Of a stretch of 64,000 nucleotides of DNA, positions 55,053 through 63,840 are shown one piece after another. The notes under the pieces are model-generated. The model was not told the origin of the DNA and did no database searches. It saw only the letters and a list, made by a program, of their open reading frames with translations. A program made the translations under genes and the position numbers. The first letter of the stretch is position 1. Every line of letters begins with the position of its first letter. Source of the stretch: Amedibacillus dolichus DSM 3991 (GTDB taxonomy: Bacteria > Bacillota_I > Bacilli_A > Erysipelotrichales > Erysipelotrichaceae); contig NZ_DS483478.1 of NCBI RefSeq assembly GCF_000154285.1, positions 1-64,000 on the forward strand, given 5' to 3'.

Positions 55053-55523
55053 TTAGAATGGTAAATCATCGCTGGCGATATCTAAAGTATCGCTGCTTGC
55101 GAAATCACTGGAATAAGATGGTGTGGTATCTGCAACCGGTTCATAAGACGGCTCATAGCTGTTTTGAGGAACATAAGCATTTGTGCTAACATTTGCATTC
55201 GCACTACCCTTCGGTTCCAAAAATTGAACACTGTCCGCAACTACTTCGGTTACATATACACGCTTACCGCTTTGATCATCATAGCTTCTTGTCTGAATAC
55301 GTCCTTCTACACCGACAAGGCTTCCCTTATGTGTATATTGAGCAACGATATCCGCTGTACGATTCCAAGCTACGGTATTGATAAAATCAGCAGTTGGCTG
55401 ACCCTCCGTTTTGATACGGCGATCACAAGCTACGGTAAAAGAAACAACGCTTGCTCCTGATGCTGTCTTACGAAGCACCGGATCCTTTGTCATTCTTCCT
55501 ACTAATACAACGCGATTTATCAT
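55053..55523 (-). CDS. ssb: Single-stranded DNA-binding protein
   Basis: 156 residues. OB fold (MINRVVLVGRMTKDPVLR, FTVACDRR, FINTVAWNRTADIV, VEGRIQTRSYDD), a flexible Asn/Ser/Pro linker and the acidic tip DDLPF that recruits partner proteins. Between rpsF and rpsR as usual. Confidence 0.97.
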   Translation of the reverse strand: MINRVVLVGRMTKDPVLRKTASGASVVSFTVACDRRIKTEGQPTADFINTVAWNRTADIVAQYTHKGSLVGVEGRIQTRSYDDQSGKRVYVTEVVADSVQFLEPKGSANANVSTNAYVPQNSYEPSYEPVADTTPSYSSDFASSDTLDIASDDLPF

Positions 55524-55541
55524 AACTCTTACCTCTCCAGA

Positions 55542-55835
55542 TTATTTTTCTGCTTCTGTTTTAACAACCATATAACGCACAACATTTGGGTTGATACGAG
55601 CCAAACGTTCGAATTCGTGGATTCCTTCGTTATTAGCTGTAACGTTGATTACAACATAATGACCCTTGTTCATGTGCTTAATTTCATACGCGAACTCTTT
55701 TACGCCCCAATCATCAACATTGTCGATGGTTCCTTCGTGATCTGTGATGATCTTGTGAAGAGAATCCATAACTTTCTGACTAGCAGCTTCGTCTAAAGAA
55801 GCGTTCACGATGTACATGATTTCATATTTTTTCAT
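55542..55835 (-). CDS. rpsF: 30S ribosomal protein S6
   Basis: 97 residues beginning MKKYEIMYIVNASLDE, with VDDWGVKEFAYEIKHMNKGHYVV and the FERLARINPNVVRYMVVK core. First gene of the operon; GAGGAGG precedes it. Confidence 0.97.
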   Translation of the reverse strand: MKKYEIMYIVNASLDEAASQKVMDSLHKIITDHEGTIDNVDDWGVKEFAYEIKHMNKGHYVVINVTANNEGIHEFERLARINPNVVRYMVVKTEAEK

Positions 55836-55858
55836 TCGTACACCTCCTCATGGTCTAT

Positions 55859-55900
55859 GGCCCTATCGTTTGATAGAGCGGGGAGTAGAGATTTCTACTC
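55859..55900 (-). promoter_or_regulatory. Possible S6:S18 autoregulatory leader
   Basis: On the minus strand, CCCCG CT-CTATC-AAAC-GATAG-GG lies 24 bases before the rpsF ATG, preceded by GAGTAGA..TCTACTC. Known S6:S18 leaders bind the S6/S18 pair through a hairpin with a CCG trinucleotide, present here. Not verified by a covariance model. Confidence 0.45.
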
Positions 55901-56127
55901 GTTTATAGATTATAACACCTTCAAAATCAGCTGTAAACTATTTTCTTATAGCTTTTTCATATTTTCTTATAGCTTTTTCATATTTCGATTTTCTAAAGCA
56001 AAAGTTAAGCCCCGTTTCAAAATACAAAAGAAATTAAACGCCATACAAAATGATTTCAACAATACTCTATTCCCTTTATTTAGATGTATAATATTTAAAG
56101 ATAAACAATAAGAAAGTAAGTGATCAT

Positions 56128-57483
56128 TTGAAAACAATAGGAAGAAAGCAAAATCGTGGACTTATGACAGAGGGAGTTATTTGGAAGGAGCTCTTGCTTT
56201 TTAGCATTCCGCTTTTATTAGGTAATTTATTTCAACAGCTTTATAATGCCGTAGATTCCATGGTTGTCGGGCAAAACCTCGGTGCACAAGCACTTGCCGC
56301 AGTCGGTTCAAGTGGACCTGTCATCAATTTGTTAATTAGTTTTTTTCAAGGAATTTCCGTAGGTGCGGGAGTTATCATTTCAAGATATTTCGGTGCTCGC
56401 AATAACAATGCAATGAGCGATGCCATTCATACCTCTTTAGGCTTTACTTTTCTTGCAGGTACAGCATTAACATTTATAGGAATTGCTTTTTCTCCTTTAA
56501 TTTTAACATGGATTGGCACTCCCGCCGATGTTATGGATAATTCTATTTTATATCTGCGCATTTATTTTGCCGGTATCTTATCGGTTATGCTTTACAATAT
56601 GTGTAGTGGTATCTTACGTGCAGTTGGCGACTCTAAAAATCCTTTATATTTTTTAATTCTTTCATCACTAACCAACGTGGTTTTGGACATCGTTTTCATC
56701 GTTTATTTACACATAGGTATAGCCGGTGCGGCATGGGCAACGCTTCTCTCACAAACATTAAGTGCGATTCTGACCTTATTGTTACTTTGTAAAAGCAAAC
56801 AAGAATATCGAGTGGAGATTAGAAAAATCCATTGTAAAAAAGATGTTTTATTCGAAATTATCCGTCTAGGTTTACCTAGTGGTATTCAAAATGCAATCGT
56901 TTCTTTTTCCAATGTAATCGTTCAAAGCAATATCAATGCATTCGGTTCACTCGCTATGGCAGGTTGTGGTGCTTACACAAAAATTGATGGTTTTGCAATT
57001 CTTCCAGTGATGAGCTTTTCCATGGCATTTACTACCTTTATCAGTCAAAATATGGGTGCTCAAAAGCTTGAGCGTGTTAAAAAAGGTGCAAAAACCGGTA
57101 TCTTTATGAGTGTTACCACAACGATATGTATCAGTATGCTGTTATTTCTATTTGGGCCACAGCTTTTATCCATTTTCAGCAATGATACAAAGGTCATTGA
57201 ATATGGTTTATATATGCTCCATGTACTTGTTCCCGGCTATATTTTTCTTGCACTATCGCACGCTCTGGCTGGCATCGTTCGAGGTGCCGGTATTACCACT
57301 GTTCCGATGATTGTTATGGTATGCTGCTGGTGTGGTTTACGTATGGTATGGATTCTTGGAAGTGTGCCTATCTTCCATGATATTGGTGTTGTTTTCTTAG
57401 GGTGGCCAATCACTTGGATCGCAAGTGCCATTTGGCTATATATTTACTACAAAAAAGGAAACTGGATTTATTCATATAGCTAA
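56128..57483 (+). CDS. MATE-family efflux transporter
   Basis: 451 residues, twelve spans in two halves (LLLFSIPLLLGNLFQQLYNAVDSMVVG...; LGLPSGIQNAIVSFSNVIVQSNINAFG...). DSMVVGQNLG and the second-half GLPSGIQ match the multidrug/flavin MATE group. The start is uncertain: TTG at 56128 has only a weak RBS, and ATG 56164 (MTEGVIW) is a plausible alternative, as many homologues begin near MTEG. Confidence 0.9.
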   Translation: MKTIGRKQNRGLMTEGVIWKELLLFSIPLLLGNLFQQLYNAVDSMVVGQNLGAQALAAVGSSGPVINLLISFFQGISVGAGVIISRYFGARNNNAMSDAIHTSLGFTFLAGTALTFIGIAFSPLILTWIGTPADVMDNSILYLRIYFAGILSVMLYNMCSGILRAVGDSKNPLYFLILSSLTNVVLDIVFIVYLHIGIAGAAWATLLSQTLSAILTLLLLCKSKQEYRVEIRKIHCKKDVLFEIIRLGLPSGIQNAIVSFSNVIVQSNINAFGSLAMAGCGAYTKIDGFAILPVMSFSMAFTTFISQNMGAQKLERVKKGAKTGIFMSVTTTICISMLLFLFGPQLLSIFSNDTKVIEYGLYMLHVLVPGYIFLALSHALAGIVRGAGITTVPMIVMVCCWCGLRMVWILGSVPIFHDIGVVFLGWPITWIASAIWLYIYYKKGNWIYSYS

Positions 57484-57551
57484 ATAACTAAGTAAAAGAA
57501 AATGCCTCACTTCATTGTTTACATTTCTCTAATATATGCTATGATTTTGAT

Positions 57552-58214
57552 ATGAAATATAGTGTAATTATTGTTGCAGCTGGAAAAGGCACACGTACCG
57601 GTTTAACTTATAACAAGGTTTTTTATAAAATCAATAATGAACCGATCATCTGTAAAACATTACGCCCTTTTTTAACAGATGAGGACTGTGAGCGTATTGT
57701 TATTTCCATTGCCCCAACAGAACAAAAAGATTTTGAAAGCCTCATTACAAGTCCAAAGGTTGTATATACCTTCGGAGGTGCAACAAGACAGGAAAGTGCA
57801 TATCTTGGACTTGCAAAAGTTGAAAGTGATTACGTGATGATTCACGATGGTGTTCGTCCCTTTGTTAAAAAGGAACAAATCGAGCAATTAAAATATGCAC
57901 TTCAACAAGACGATGCTGCATTATTGATGGTTCCGCTAATTGATACAATCAAAGAGGTTACTGATGGTTATGCCATTCATACTCCTAAGCGTGAGAACTA
58001 TTTTGCCGCTCAAACTCCACAAGCATTTAAAACATCACTCATTCGTTATTGTCATGAAGAAGCAAGAAAGCACCCGGAAATCATTGCCAGTGATGATGCC
58101 ATGCTTTGCGAAGTATTTTCCGATGCTCGTATCAAAGTCATTGAGGGCAGCTATGACAATATCAAAATCACTACCAAAAAAGATATTCAACAATTTGAAG
58201 ATTCCAAAGAATAG
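57552..58214 (+). CDS. ispD: 2-C-methyl-D-erythritol 4-phosphate cytidylyltransferase
   Basis: 220 residues. Third step of the MEP isoprenoid pathway. VIVAAGKGTRTG is the CTP loop, with NKVFYKINNEPI, GGATRQESAYLGL, VMIHDGVRPFV and AAQTPQAFK also conserved. It shows no close operon partner (ispF is not adjacent). In related species a similar protein (TarI-like) serves teichoic acid; the short length and IspD motifs favour IspD. Confidence 0.88.
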   Translation: MKYSVIIVAAGKGTRTGLTYNKVFYKINNEPIICKTLRPFLTDEDCERIVISIAPTEQKDFESLITSPKVVYTFGGATRQESAYLGLAKVESDYVMIHDGVRPFVKKEQIEQLKYALQQDDAALLMVPLIDTIKEVTDGYAIHTPKRENYFAAQTPQAFKTSLIRYCHEEARKHPEIIASDDAMLCEVFSDARIKVIEGSYDNIKITTKKDIQQFEDSKE

Positions 58215-58245
58215 CTGTTTCGCATAGAATCGGCTATTCTTTTTT
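58209..58245 (+). terminator. Terminator of ispD
   Basis: GAATAGC / GCTATTC stem with a 17-base loop then six T, beginning inside the stop codon region. Confidence 0.75.
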
Positions 58246-58285
58246 AAACATGCTACAATATAGAGGATATAGAAAGGAGATCTAT

Positions 58286-58756
58286 ATGAAAAAATTTATA
58301 AATGAATTTAAAATATTTATTATGCGTGGCAATGTTCTTGATATGGCTGTCGGTGTTATCATCGGTGGAGCATTTCAAAAAATTGTTACTTCGTTGGTAA
58401 ACGATATTATTATGCCTATCATCAGTGTCATTACCGGTGGAATCAACTTTACCGATTGGTTTATCGCTTTAGACGGCGAACATTACGCTACCTTAGCAAT
58501 GGCACAAGCCGCAGGTGCTTCTACTTTAAATTACGGAACTTTCCTAACAGAAGTTCTTAATTTCCTGATTATGGCATTTATTATTTTTATTCTTGTCAAA
58601 ACCATGAATAAGCTTGCTTCCAAAGTACATAAAGAAGCAGAAGTGGAAAAGGAACCCACCACAAAAACATGTCCTTTCTGCAAAACCGAGATTGCATTAG
58701 AAGCTACACGCTGCCCGCACTGTACCTCACAACTCAAAGACAACACAAACGCTTAG
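58286..58756 (+). CDS. mscL: Large-conductance mechanosensitive channel MscL with zinc ribbon
   Basis: 156 residues. KKFINEFKIFIMRGNVLDMAVGVIIGGAFQKIVTSLVNDIIMP is the pore helix; a second span (FLIMAFIIFILV) follows. The C-terminal CPFCKTEI...TRCPHC is a zinc-ribbon extension. The channel opens on osmotic downshock. ATG 58286 has AAAGGAG 6-8 nt upstream. Confidence 0.95.
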   Translation: MKKFINEFKIFIMRGNVLDMAVGVIIGGAFQKIVTSLVNDIIMPIISVITGGINFTDWFIALDGEHYATLAMAQAAGASTLNYGTFLTEVLNFLIMAFIIFILVKTMNKLASKVHKEAEVEKEPTTKTCPFCKTEIALEATRCPHCTSQLKDNTNA

Positions 58757-58780
58757 ATACCTGTATTTAAGTGTTTTTTT
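58748..58780 (+). terminator. Terminator of mscL
   Basis: AACGCTTAGATAC / GTATTTAAGTGTT stem with seven T; it also covers the 3' end of the convergent Clp-like gene. Confidence 0.75.
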
Positions 58781-60728
58781 CATTTATATGTGCTTCACCA
58801 AAGTTATCAATCCATTTAGATTTTAATAGTTGAATCGCCTCGTCTATGGTTTTCGTACGTTTTACGCTCTCTTTAAGAATCGTATCTTGTAACGGTATAT
58901 TCCATTTTCGCACGATTTCTTTTACAATCTGTATTTTATCCTCCACTTGCAAATCAGCAAACAAAAATATTTCATCTATCACTTCTAAAAACGCTTCTCC
59001 CAAACACTTTTTTAATCCAATATACGGATCTTGTGGTTGAAAATGTAAGATGTTTTCTTGAGTAATATCAAAATCTCCTTGTAAAATAACAATACTATGG
59101 CGTAAATCTACTTTTTGATTTCCATGCCAAATATAACCTTTTTGAAATGCTTGCTGAAAAAACAGTAAAGTTGCCTCATTAGCTAAATGCAAATTGCTGA
59201 TTTGCACCAAAGAATATGGTTTTCTTCTAAGCTTTACAAGTGCATGCTCCAATGTCCCTTCCATTCCAATCGCATTGATTTCCACGCGCTCCTCACAATG
59301 AAAATAACAACGATTAAACACATCAATCACGTACTCTTTCCCTACATGAGCATTTCCTAAAAACAACCATACTCCTAAAGGTTTATCCGTTAAAACTCCT
59401 TGTTCTATCCATGCCAACTGCTTTAAAAGTTTAGCAACAACTGTCGATTGTCCAATTACACGCTTCTGTAATTCTTCTTTAACATAGTGAAAACGATTAT
59501 AGGATACAAGCGGAATATCCGTTAGCTGCTCTATAACCTTTTGAATCATTATTTTATCAACGTTTGTCTGTTGTTGCTTCTTTGTTTCTACACAAGCAAG
59601 ATCTAACACATCAATTGCTTTATCCGGAAATTTACGTTGTGGTATATAGCAGTTACAATAATGAACAATACATCTTAACGCTTCTTCACAAACGCTGACA
59701 TGATGAAAGCTTTCATACTCTTTCTGTTTTGCTTCTAACATTGTGTAAACTTGCTCAAGAGAAGGCTCTTGAATATGAATGATCTGAAAGCGGCGTTCTA
59801 AGGCTCTATCTTTCTCAATATATTTTTCATATTCTTCCAATGTGGTTGCACCAATACAACGAATACTGCCTCGTGCCAAATAAGGTTTTAAGACACTTGC
59901 CACATCAATAGATCCTTCACTTTTCCCTGCACCGATCATTTGATGAATTTCATCAATGAATAAAATTACTTCCGGATATTTTTGCAATAAACGGATAATC
60001 TTTTGTAGCTTTTCTTCAAAATCTCCTCGATATTTGGTACCTGCCACCAATGCATTTAGGTTTAATTCATAAATTTGTGTATCTTCCAATCCCTTTATTT
60101 TCTTATAACGAATATCTCGTGCCAATTGTTCGACAAGTGCAGTTTTCCCCACTCCCGCTTCGCCGACAAGCAACGGATTCGCCTTATCCTTGCGTAATAA
60201 AACGGATACCATGAAATCCAGTTCTTCCTTTCTTCCAACAATATCCGCATATCCTTCTGTTCGATTTAGATTTCGTAATTCACTATATTTATCCAATTCG
60301 CTTATCAATCCGTTTTCTAACTGTAAAAGCAAAACTTCCTCATCTAAATCATATCTATGCAATATTTCATTTGCTACACAGCTTCCACTCTTCAACAACG
60401 CAATCGACACTACCTCTACACTAAGCTGTCTTTGATTTCGTTCTTCCGCTAGCTTTTCAGCTGCTCCCATCATATTTTCCACAATTTGTGTCATTTGAAT
60501 CTCACCAATACTTTGATCCTTCAATCCAAACAAAATCATCAAATCTTCTTTTAATTGAAAATAATACATTCCTTGGGATGAAAGAATCCTAGACAGTGGT
60601 GTGTGTATATCCTTCATGAGCGCCAACAAGATATGTTCACTGCCGATATAATTATTCCCCATATCGCGTGCTTCTTGTTTGGCACATTCTAAAAGCGCCT
60701 TTACCTGTTGATCCATGCGATACTCCAT
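58767..60728 (-). CDS. ClpC-like AAA+ ATPase with degenerate second ATPase domain
   Basis: 653 residues from ATG 60728. Clp-N repeats (about 1-135: ECAKQEARDMGNNYIGSEHILLAL), then a full first AAA+ domain (GEAGVGKTALVEQLA, VILFIDEIHQMIGAG, ERRFQ). The second domain has Walker A GNAHVGKE in place of GxxGxGKT/S, and SLVQISNLHLAN where a Walker B (hhhhDExxK) should be, so D2 probably cannot hydrolyse ATP. The protein is shorter than ClpC (~810) and lacks a clear ClpP-binding (I/L/V)GF loop. No ctsR, mcsAB or clpP are adjacent. It may be a divergent unfoldase or regulator. Confidence 0.82.
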   Translation of the reverse strand: MEYRMDQQVKALLECAKQEARDMGNNYIGSEHILLALMKDIHTPLSRILSSQGMYYFQLKEDLMILFGLKDQSIGEIQMTQIVENMMGAAEKLAEERNQRQLSVEVVSIALLKSGSCVANEILHRYDLDEEVLLLQLENGLISELDKYSELRNLNRTEGYADIVGRKEELDFMVSVLLRKDKANPLLVGEAGVGKTALVEQLARDIRYKKIKGLEDTQIYELNLNALVAGTKYRGDFEEKLQKIIRLLQKYPEVILFIDEIHQMIGAGKSEGSIDVASVLKPYLARGSIRCIGATTLEEYEKYIEKDRALERRFQIIHIQEPSLEQVYTMLEAKQKEYESFHHVSVCEEALRCIVHYCNCYIPQRKFPDKAIDVLDLACVETKKQQQTNVDKIMIQKVIEQLTDIPLVSYNRFHYVKEELQKRVIGQSTVVAKLLKQLAWIEQGVLTDKPLGVWLFLGNAHVGKEYVIDVFNRCYFHCEERVEINAIGMEGTLEHALVKLRRKPYSLVQISNLHLANEATLLFFQQAFQKGYIWHGNQKVDLRHSIVILQGDFDITQENILHFQPQDPYIGLKKCLGEAFLEVIDEIFLFADLQVEDKIQIVKEIVRKWNIPLQDTILKESVKRTKTIDEAIQLLKSKWIDNFGEAHINEKNT

Positions 60729-60836
60729 AAAATCACCGTCCTTGCTCATTGACAGTATATGATGAACACCTGCCACATTTGTTAATATATCCTTTTCCCC
60801 TTGGATACTATGCAAGATGCAAGACGGTAAATATCT

Positions 60837-62114
60837 TTAACAATTCTTAATCATCATACGAATAATCTCTTTATCCGTTTCTTTCATTCCCTCTCTTGCT
60901 AATTTTGAAATATTTTGAATGGTATTTTCTACACCTTTTACAATCAAACCATCGCCATCGCGAAACTGCTGATGAGCAAGATACATACAGTATCCCATAA
61001 TACCTGCATCTACGGCAGCTTGGATTTTAGCAGCACAACTAGCCTTAGCGCCATCACAGACCATACCGGAAACAATCCCCAATGCATTCACAATGGTATG
61101 TGCTACCGTTTCATAATCCTGTGTTTCCATGTAAGCAATCCCTGCACCACAGCCAACACCGGCACTAACCGCACCGCAGAAAGCACTTAATCGACCAATG
61201 CCACTTTTTTGATGAATCGTAACTAAATCACTAACCAACAATCCACGATATAGCAATTCTTGATCCAAATTTGATTCTTTCGCAAAAACTACTACCGGAA
61301 CACTTGCCGTAATCCCTTGATTCCCGCTGCCCGATACAATAATTACCGGTAATTCACAGCCATTCATACGTGCATCACTAGCTGCAGCGGCATAGGCTCG
61401 ACATTTCACCTTAACATCATCAGGATACATACTTAATAACACCTTACCGATATTTGCGCCATAGCTGTTCGCAATCCCCTCTTCGGCGATTGCCATATTA
61501 TACTGAATCTGTCGATCCAAACACTCTTTTACATCGCTAATATCCACAATGTTGGCAAATTCTACAATATCCTTTACATTTAAGCAACTTTTATCACAAA
61601 CATCTTCTTTTACATCTTTGATTTTCTTATCTAATAAAATCTGATGATCCTTTTCGACATAAACGATATTCGTATGATAATTTACAATACGCACACGTGC
61701 ATACGAATCATCGGCATATACTGTAATAAACAAATCAAAAATAAATGGGCTTTTTGCCAATTCTACTTGAATCTCATGTTCCTCAATATACGCATGAAGC
61801 TTCTTTTTATCTTCAACATTTACTTCTGCTAAAACCTCTAGCTTATGATCTGCCTTTCCACACACGATACCTGCCGCTACTGCCGCTTGAATACCCTTCA
61901 TCTGCTCTGTATTCGGCACGATAACACTTTTTACATTTTTCAAAACGTTACCGCTAACCTCAATAACCACGCGTTGTGGTTCACAGCCTAAAACCTCTCT
62001 TGCATAGCTTGCAATATATGCAATCGCAATCGGCTCCGTACACCCCATTGCCGGAACTAGCTCTTCCTTTAAGATTTGTATATATTGATTGTATTGCTCA
62101 TCGTATTTTTTCAT
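60837..62114 (-). CDS. L-cysteine desulfidase / L-serine dehydratase-like (CyuA, UPF0597)
   Basis: 425 residues. MGCTEPIAIAYIAS near residue 20, SGSGNQGITASVPV, and CDGAKASCAAKI near the C-terminus supply the cysteines thought to bind a 4Fe-4S cluster in this family, which degrades cysteine to pyruvate, ammonia and sulfide. A single-gene unit. The start is uncertain between 62114 and 62123; GGAATGG is the only weak RBS. Confidence 0.88.
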   Translation of the reverse strand: MKKYDEQYNQYIQILKEELVPAMGCTEPIAIAYIASYAREVLGCEPQRVVIEVSGNVLKNVKSVIVPNTEQMKGIQAAVAAGIVCGKADHKLEVLAEVNVEDKKKLHAYIEEHEIQVELAKSPFIFDLFITVYADDSYARVRIVNYHTNIVYVEKDHQILLDKKIKDVKEDVCDKSCLNVKDIVEFANIVDISDVKECLDRQIQYNMAIAEEGIANSYGANIGKVLLSMYPDDVKVKCRAYAAAASDARMNGCELPVIIVSGSGNQGITASVPVVVFAKESNLDQELLYRGLLVSDLVTIHQKSGIGRLSAFCGAVSAGVGCGAGIAYMETQDYETVAHTIVNALGIVSGMVCDGAKASCAAKIQAAVDAGIMGYCMYLAHQQFRDGDGLIVKGVENTIQNISKLAREGMKETDKEIIRMMIKNC

Positions 62115-62187
62115 TTTAACCATTCCATTTCTTTTTGTTTTTATTATAATACATATCAAAAACAAACCCTAGTCTTTTTACACACTT

Positions 62188-62430
62188 TTAAGGCTTTGTA
62201 CTTTCCACAAACCACCGCATTCGTTCATAATAAAGATTCCGAATATTTCCGGCTATCCGACATTGATATAAAACACCGCAGCCTCCCACCTGAGAAACAC
62301 TATTACGGATTTCCAAAATACGATCAATCGAATATTCTTTTCCATCGTCCCAAACAATGGAAATCGGTGTAATTCTTCCCTCTTTGTCTACCCTTTGAAC
62401 TACCGATATATAACGTTTATACAGTCTCAT
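62188..62430 (-). CDS. Conserved small protein following dinB
   Basis: 80 residues: RYISVVQRVDKEGRITPISIVWDDGKEYSIDRILEIRNS...GGCGVLYQCRIAGNIRNLYYERMRWFVE. Short proteins with this shape often follow Y-family polymerase genes in Bacillota; I know of no assigned function. Starts 11 bases after the dinB stop with AGAGG 8 nt before ATG 62430, so probably co-transcribed with it and perhaps a partner in translesion synthesis. Confidence 0.75.
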   Translation of the reverse strand: MRLYKRYISVVQRVDKEGRITPISIVWDDGKEYSIDRILEIRNSVSQVGGCGVLYQCRIAGNIRNLYYERMRWFVESTKP

Positions 62431-62441
62431 ACACATAACCT

Positions 62442-63683
62442 CTAAAAGAACGACTCAGGGTGAATCACATGATCCCGCTGTGGCTGAAAATCACTAAGAC
62501 CTTGATCTATGAGCATACAACACCGTTGAATTTTCTTAAATCCATATTTTTTCCGGATATCATCTACAACTTGCTCTAAACGCTGTTGCTTTTGATAATT
62601 TTTCTCATCAACAAATAAATTCAACTGACGATAACATTCCATATATTGAATCCCACTAATTGAAACAGCAACACTACGCAACGGTATATGAAAATCATAA
62701 TTTTCTTTCAACAACAATAAAATATGCTCCATAATCTCACTCGCTAAATTTGTTGCTTTATCAATTTTACATTGCCTGGTTATACTTTCCAAGTATTTAT
62801 TCCGCAAGCTGATAGAAATAACATTTCCTTGCAGCCCCTGTTCACGAAGTCTTGAAGCAACCGATTCCGCTAACACATAAAAAACAATTTTCGCCTCTTC
62901 AAACGTGCACAAATCTCTAGGCGTTGTAATACCATTTCCAATCGACTTTACCTCTTCTTTTTGATTGTGAAAAGCAACTTCCGAAATATCCTGCCCATTC
63001 GCAAACCACCAAACAAGCTCTCCCATTTTACCAAAGTGTTCTTTCAGCCAAACACGGGGAAGCTGTGCCAATTCACCAATCGTAACAATTGAATATTGTC
63101 TTAGCTTTTTAGCTGTTGCCTTACCAACATAAAATAAATGTTCAATCGGCAACGGCCACAGCATATCACGAAAATTGGTTCGTGTAATTTCTACAAGTCC
63201 CATATTTTTTTTCATATCGCTTCCCATCTTTGCAAACACCTTGTTATAACTAATGCCGATAGATACACTCAATCCAAGCTCATCTTTTACTCGTTTTTGT
63301 ATCTCAGTCGCAATCTCATATCCACTACCAAACAGCTTTGTGGATTCACTGACATCAATCCATGCTTCATCAAGACCAAATGACTCCACTTTATCGCTAT
63401 ATGCTTGATAAATTTCCTTTACTTTTTCACTATAATACACATATTCCTCATAATTAGGAGGAATGATACATAGCTGAGGACATTTCACAAACGCTTCGCG
63501 CAACGATTCTCCAGTTTTTACACCACATTCTTTGGCCTTGTCATTTTTCGCAAGAATAATACCATGTCGGCTTCTTTCACTTCCTCCAACTGCCATACAT
63601 ACCTCACGAAGCTGGGGAAACTTCATTTCTTCAATTTGCGCATAACAATGATTGATATCGCTATGCAGAATCACTCGTTCCAT
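62442..63683 (-). CDS. dinB: Y-family DNA polymerase (Pol IV / UvrX-like)
   Basis: 413 residues. ILHSDINHCYAQIE (metal Asp), the YYSEKV and SFGLDEAWIDV (catalytic DE) motifs, SVSIGISYNKVFAKMGSDMKK, an HhH region (LFYVGKATAKKLRQYSIVTIGELAQ) and a little-finger domain. It has the N-terminal N-H-C-Y variant common in Bacillota UvrX-type polymerases. QLNLF near residue 365 is a likely beta-clamp motif. ATG 63683 (GAGGTGAGG upstream) is used. Its promoter overlaps a perfect inverted repeat. Confidence 0.93.
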   Translation of the reverse strand: MERVILHSDINHCYAQIEEMKFPQLREVCMAVGGSERSRHGIILAKNDKAKECGVKTGESLREAFVKCPQLCIIPPNYEEYVYYSEKVKEIYQAYSDKVESFGLDEAWIDVSESTKLFGSGYEIATEIQKRVKDELGLSVSIGISYNKVFAKMGSDMKKNMGLVEITRTNFRDMLWPLPIEHLFYVGKATAKKLRQYSIVTIGELAQLPRVWLKEHFGKMGELVWWFANGQDISEVAFHNQKEEVKSIGNGITTPRDLCTFEEAKIVFYVLAESVASRLREQGLQGNVISISLRNKYLESITRQCKIDKATNLASEIMEHILLLLKENYDFHIPLRSVAVSISGIQYMECYRQLNLFVDEKNYQKQQRLEQVVDDIRKKYGFKKIQRCCMLIDQGLSDFQPQRDHVIHPESFF

Positions 63684-63700
63684 ATTCCTCACCTCGCAAT

Positions 63701-63744
63701 TTATTATATACCTTTTGTTCCAAAAATCAATATATTTTGGAACA
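63701..63744 (-). promoter_or_regulatory. dinB promoter overlapped by a perfect inverted repeat
   Basis: TGTTCCAAAA (63716-63725) and TTTTGGAACA (63735-63744) form a 10-bp perfect dyad with a 9-base spacer. Reading toward dinB, -35 TTGATT and -10 TATAAT are 16 bases apart and one half-site lies between them, so bound repressor would block the promoter. It differs from the LexA box of B. subtilis (GAAC-N4-GTTC), as the half-sites point the other way. Confidence 0.75.
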
Positions 63745-63787
63745 TTTCTATATTTTGTAAAAAAACCATATATTTATCGTTCCATTC

Positions 63788-63815
63788 TTGACATATCATT
63801 ATTCTATGGTAAACT
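63788..63815 (+). promoter_or_regulatory. Promoter of the divergent XRE gene
   Basis: -35 TTGACA (63788-63793), 16-base spacer, -10 TAAACT (63810-63815), 26 bases before the ATG. A half-site-like CGTTCCAT precedes the -35 at 63778-63785. Confidence 0.6.
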
Positions 63816-63840
63816 AAACTTAAGAAATCAGGTGATATTC

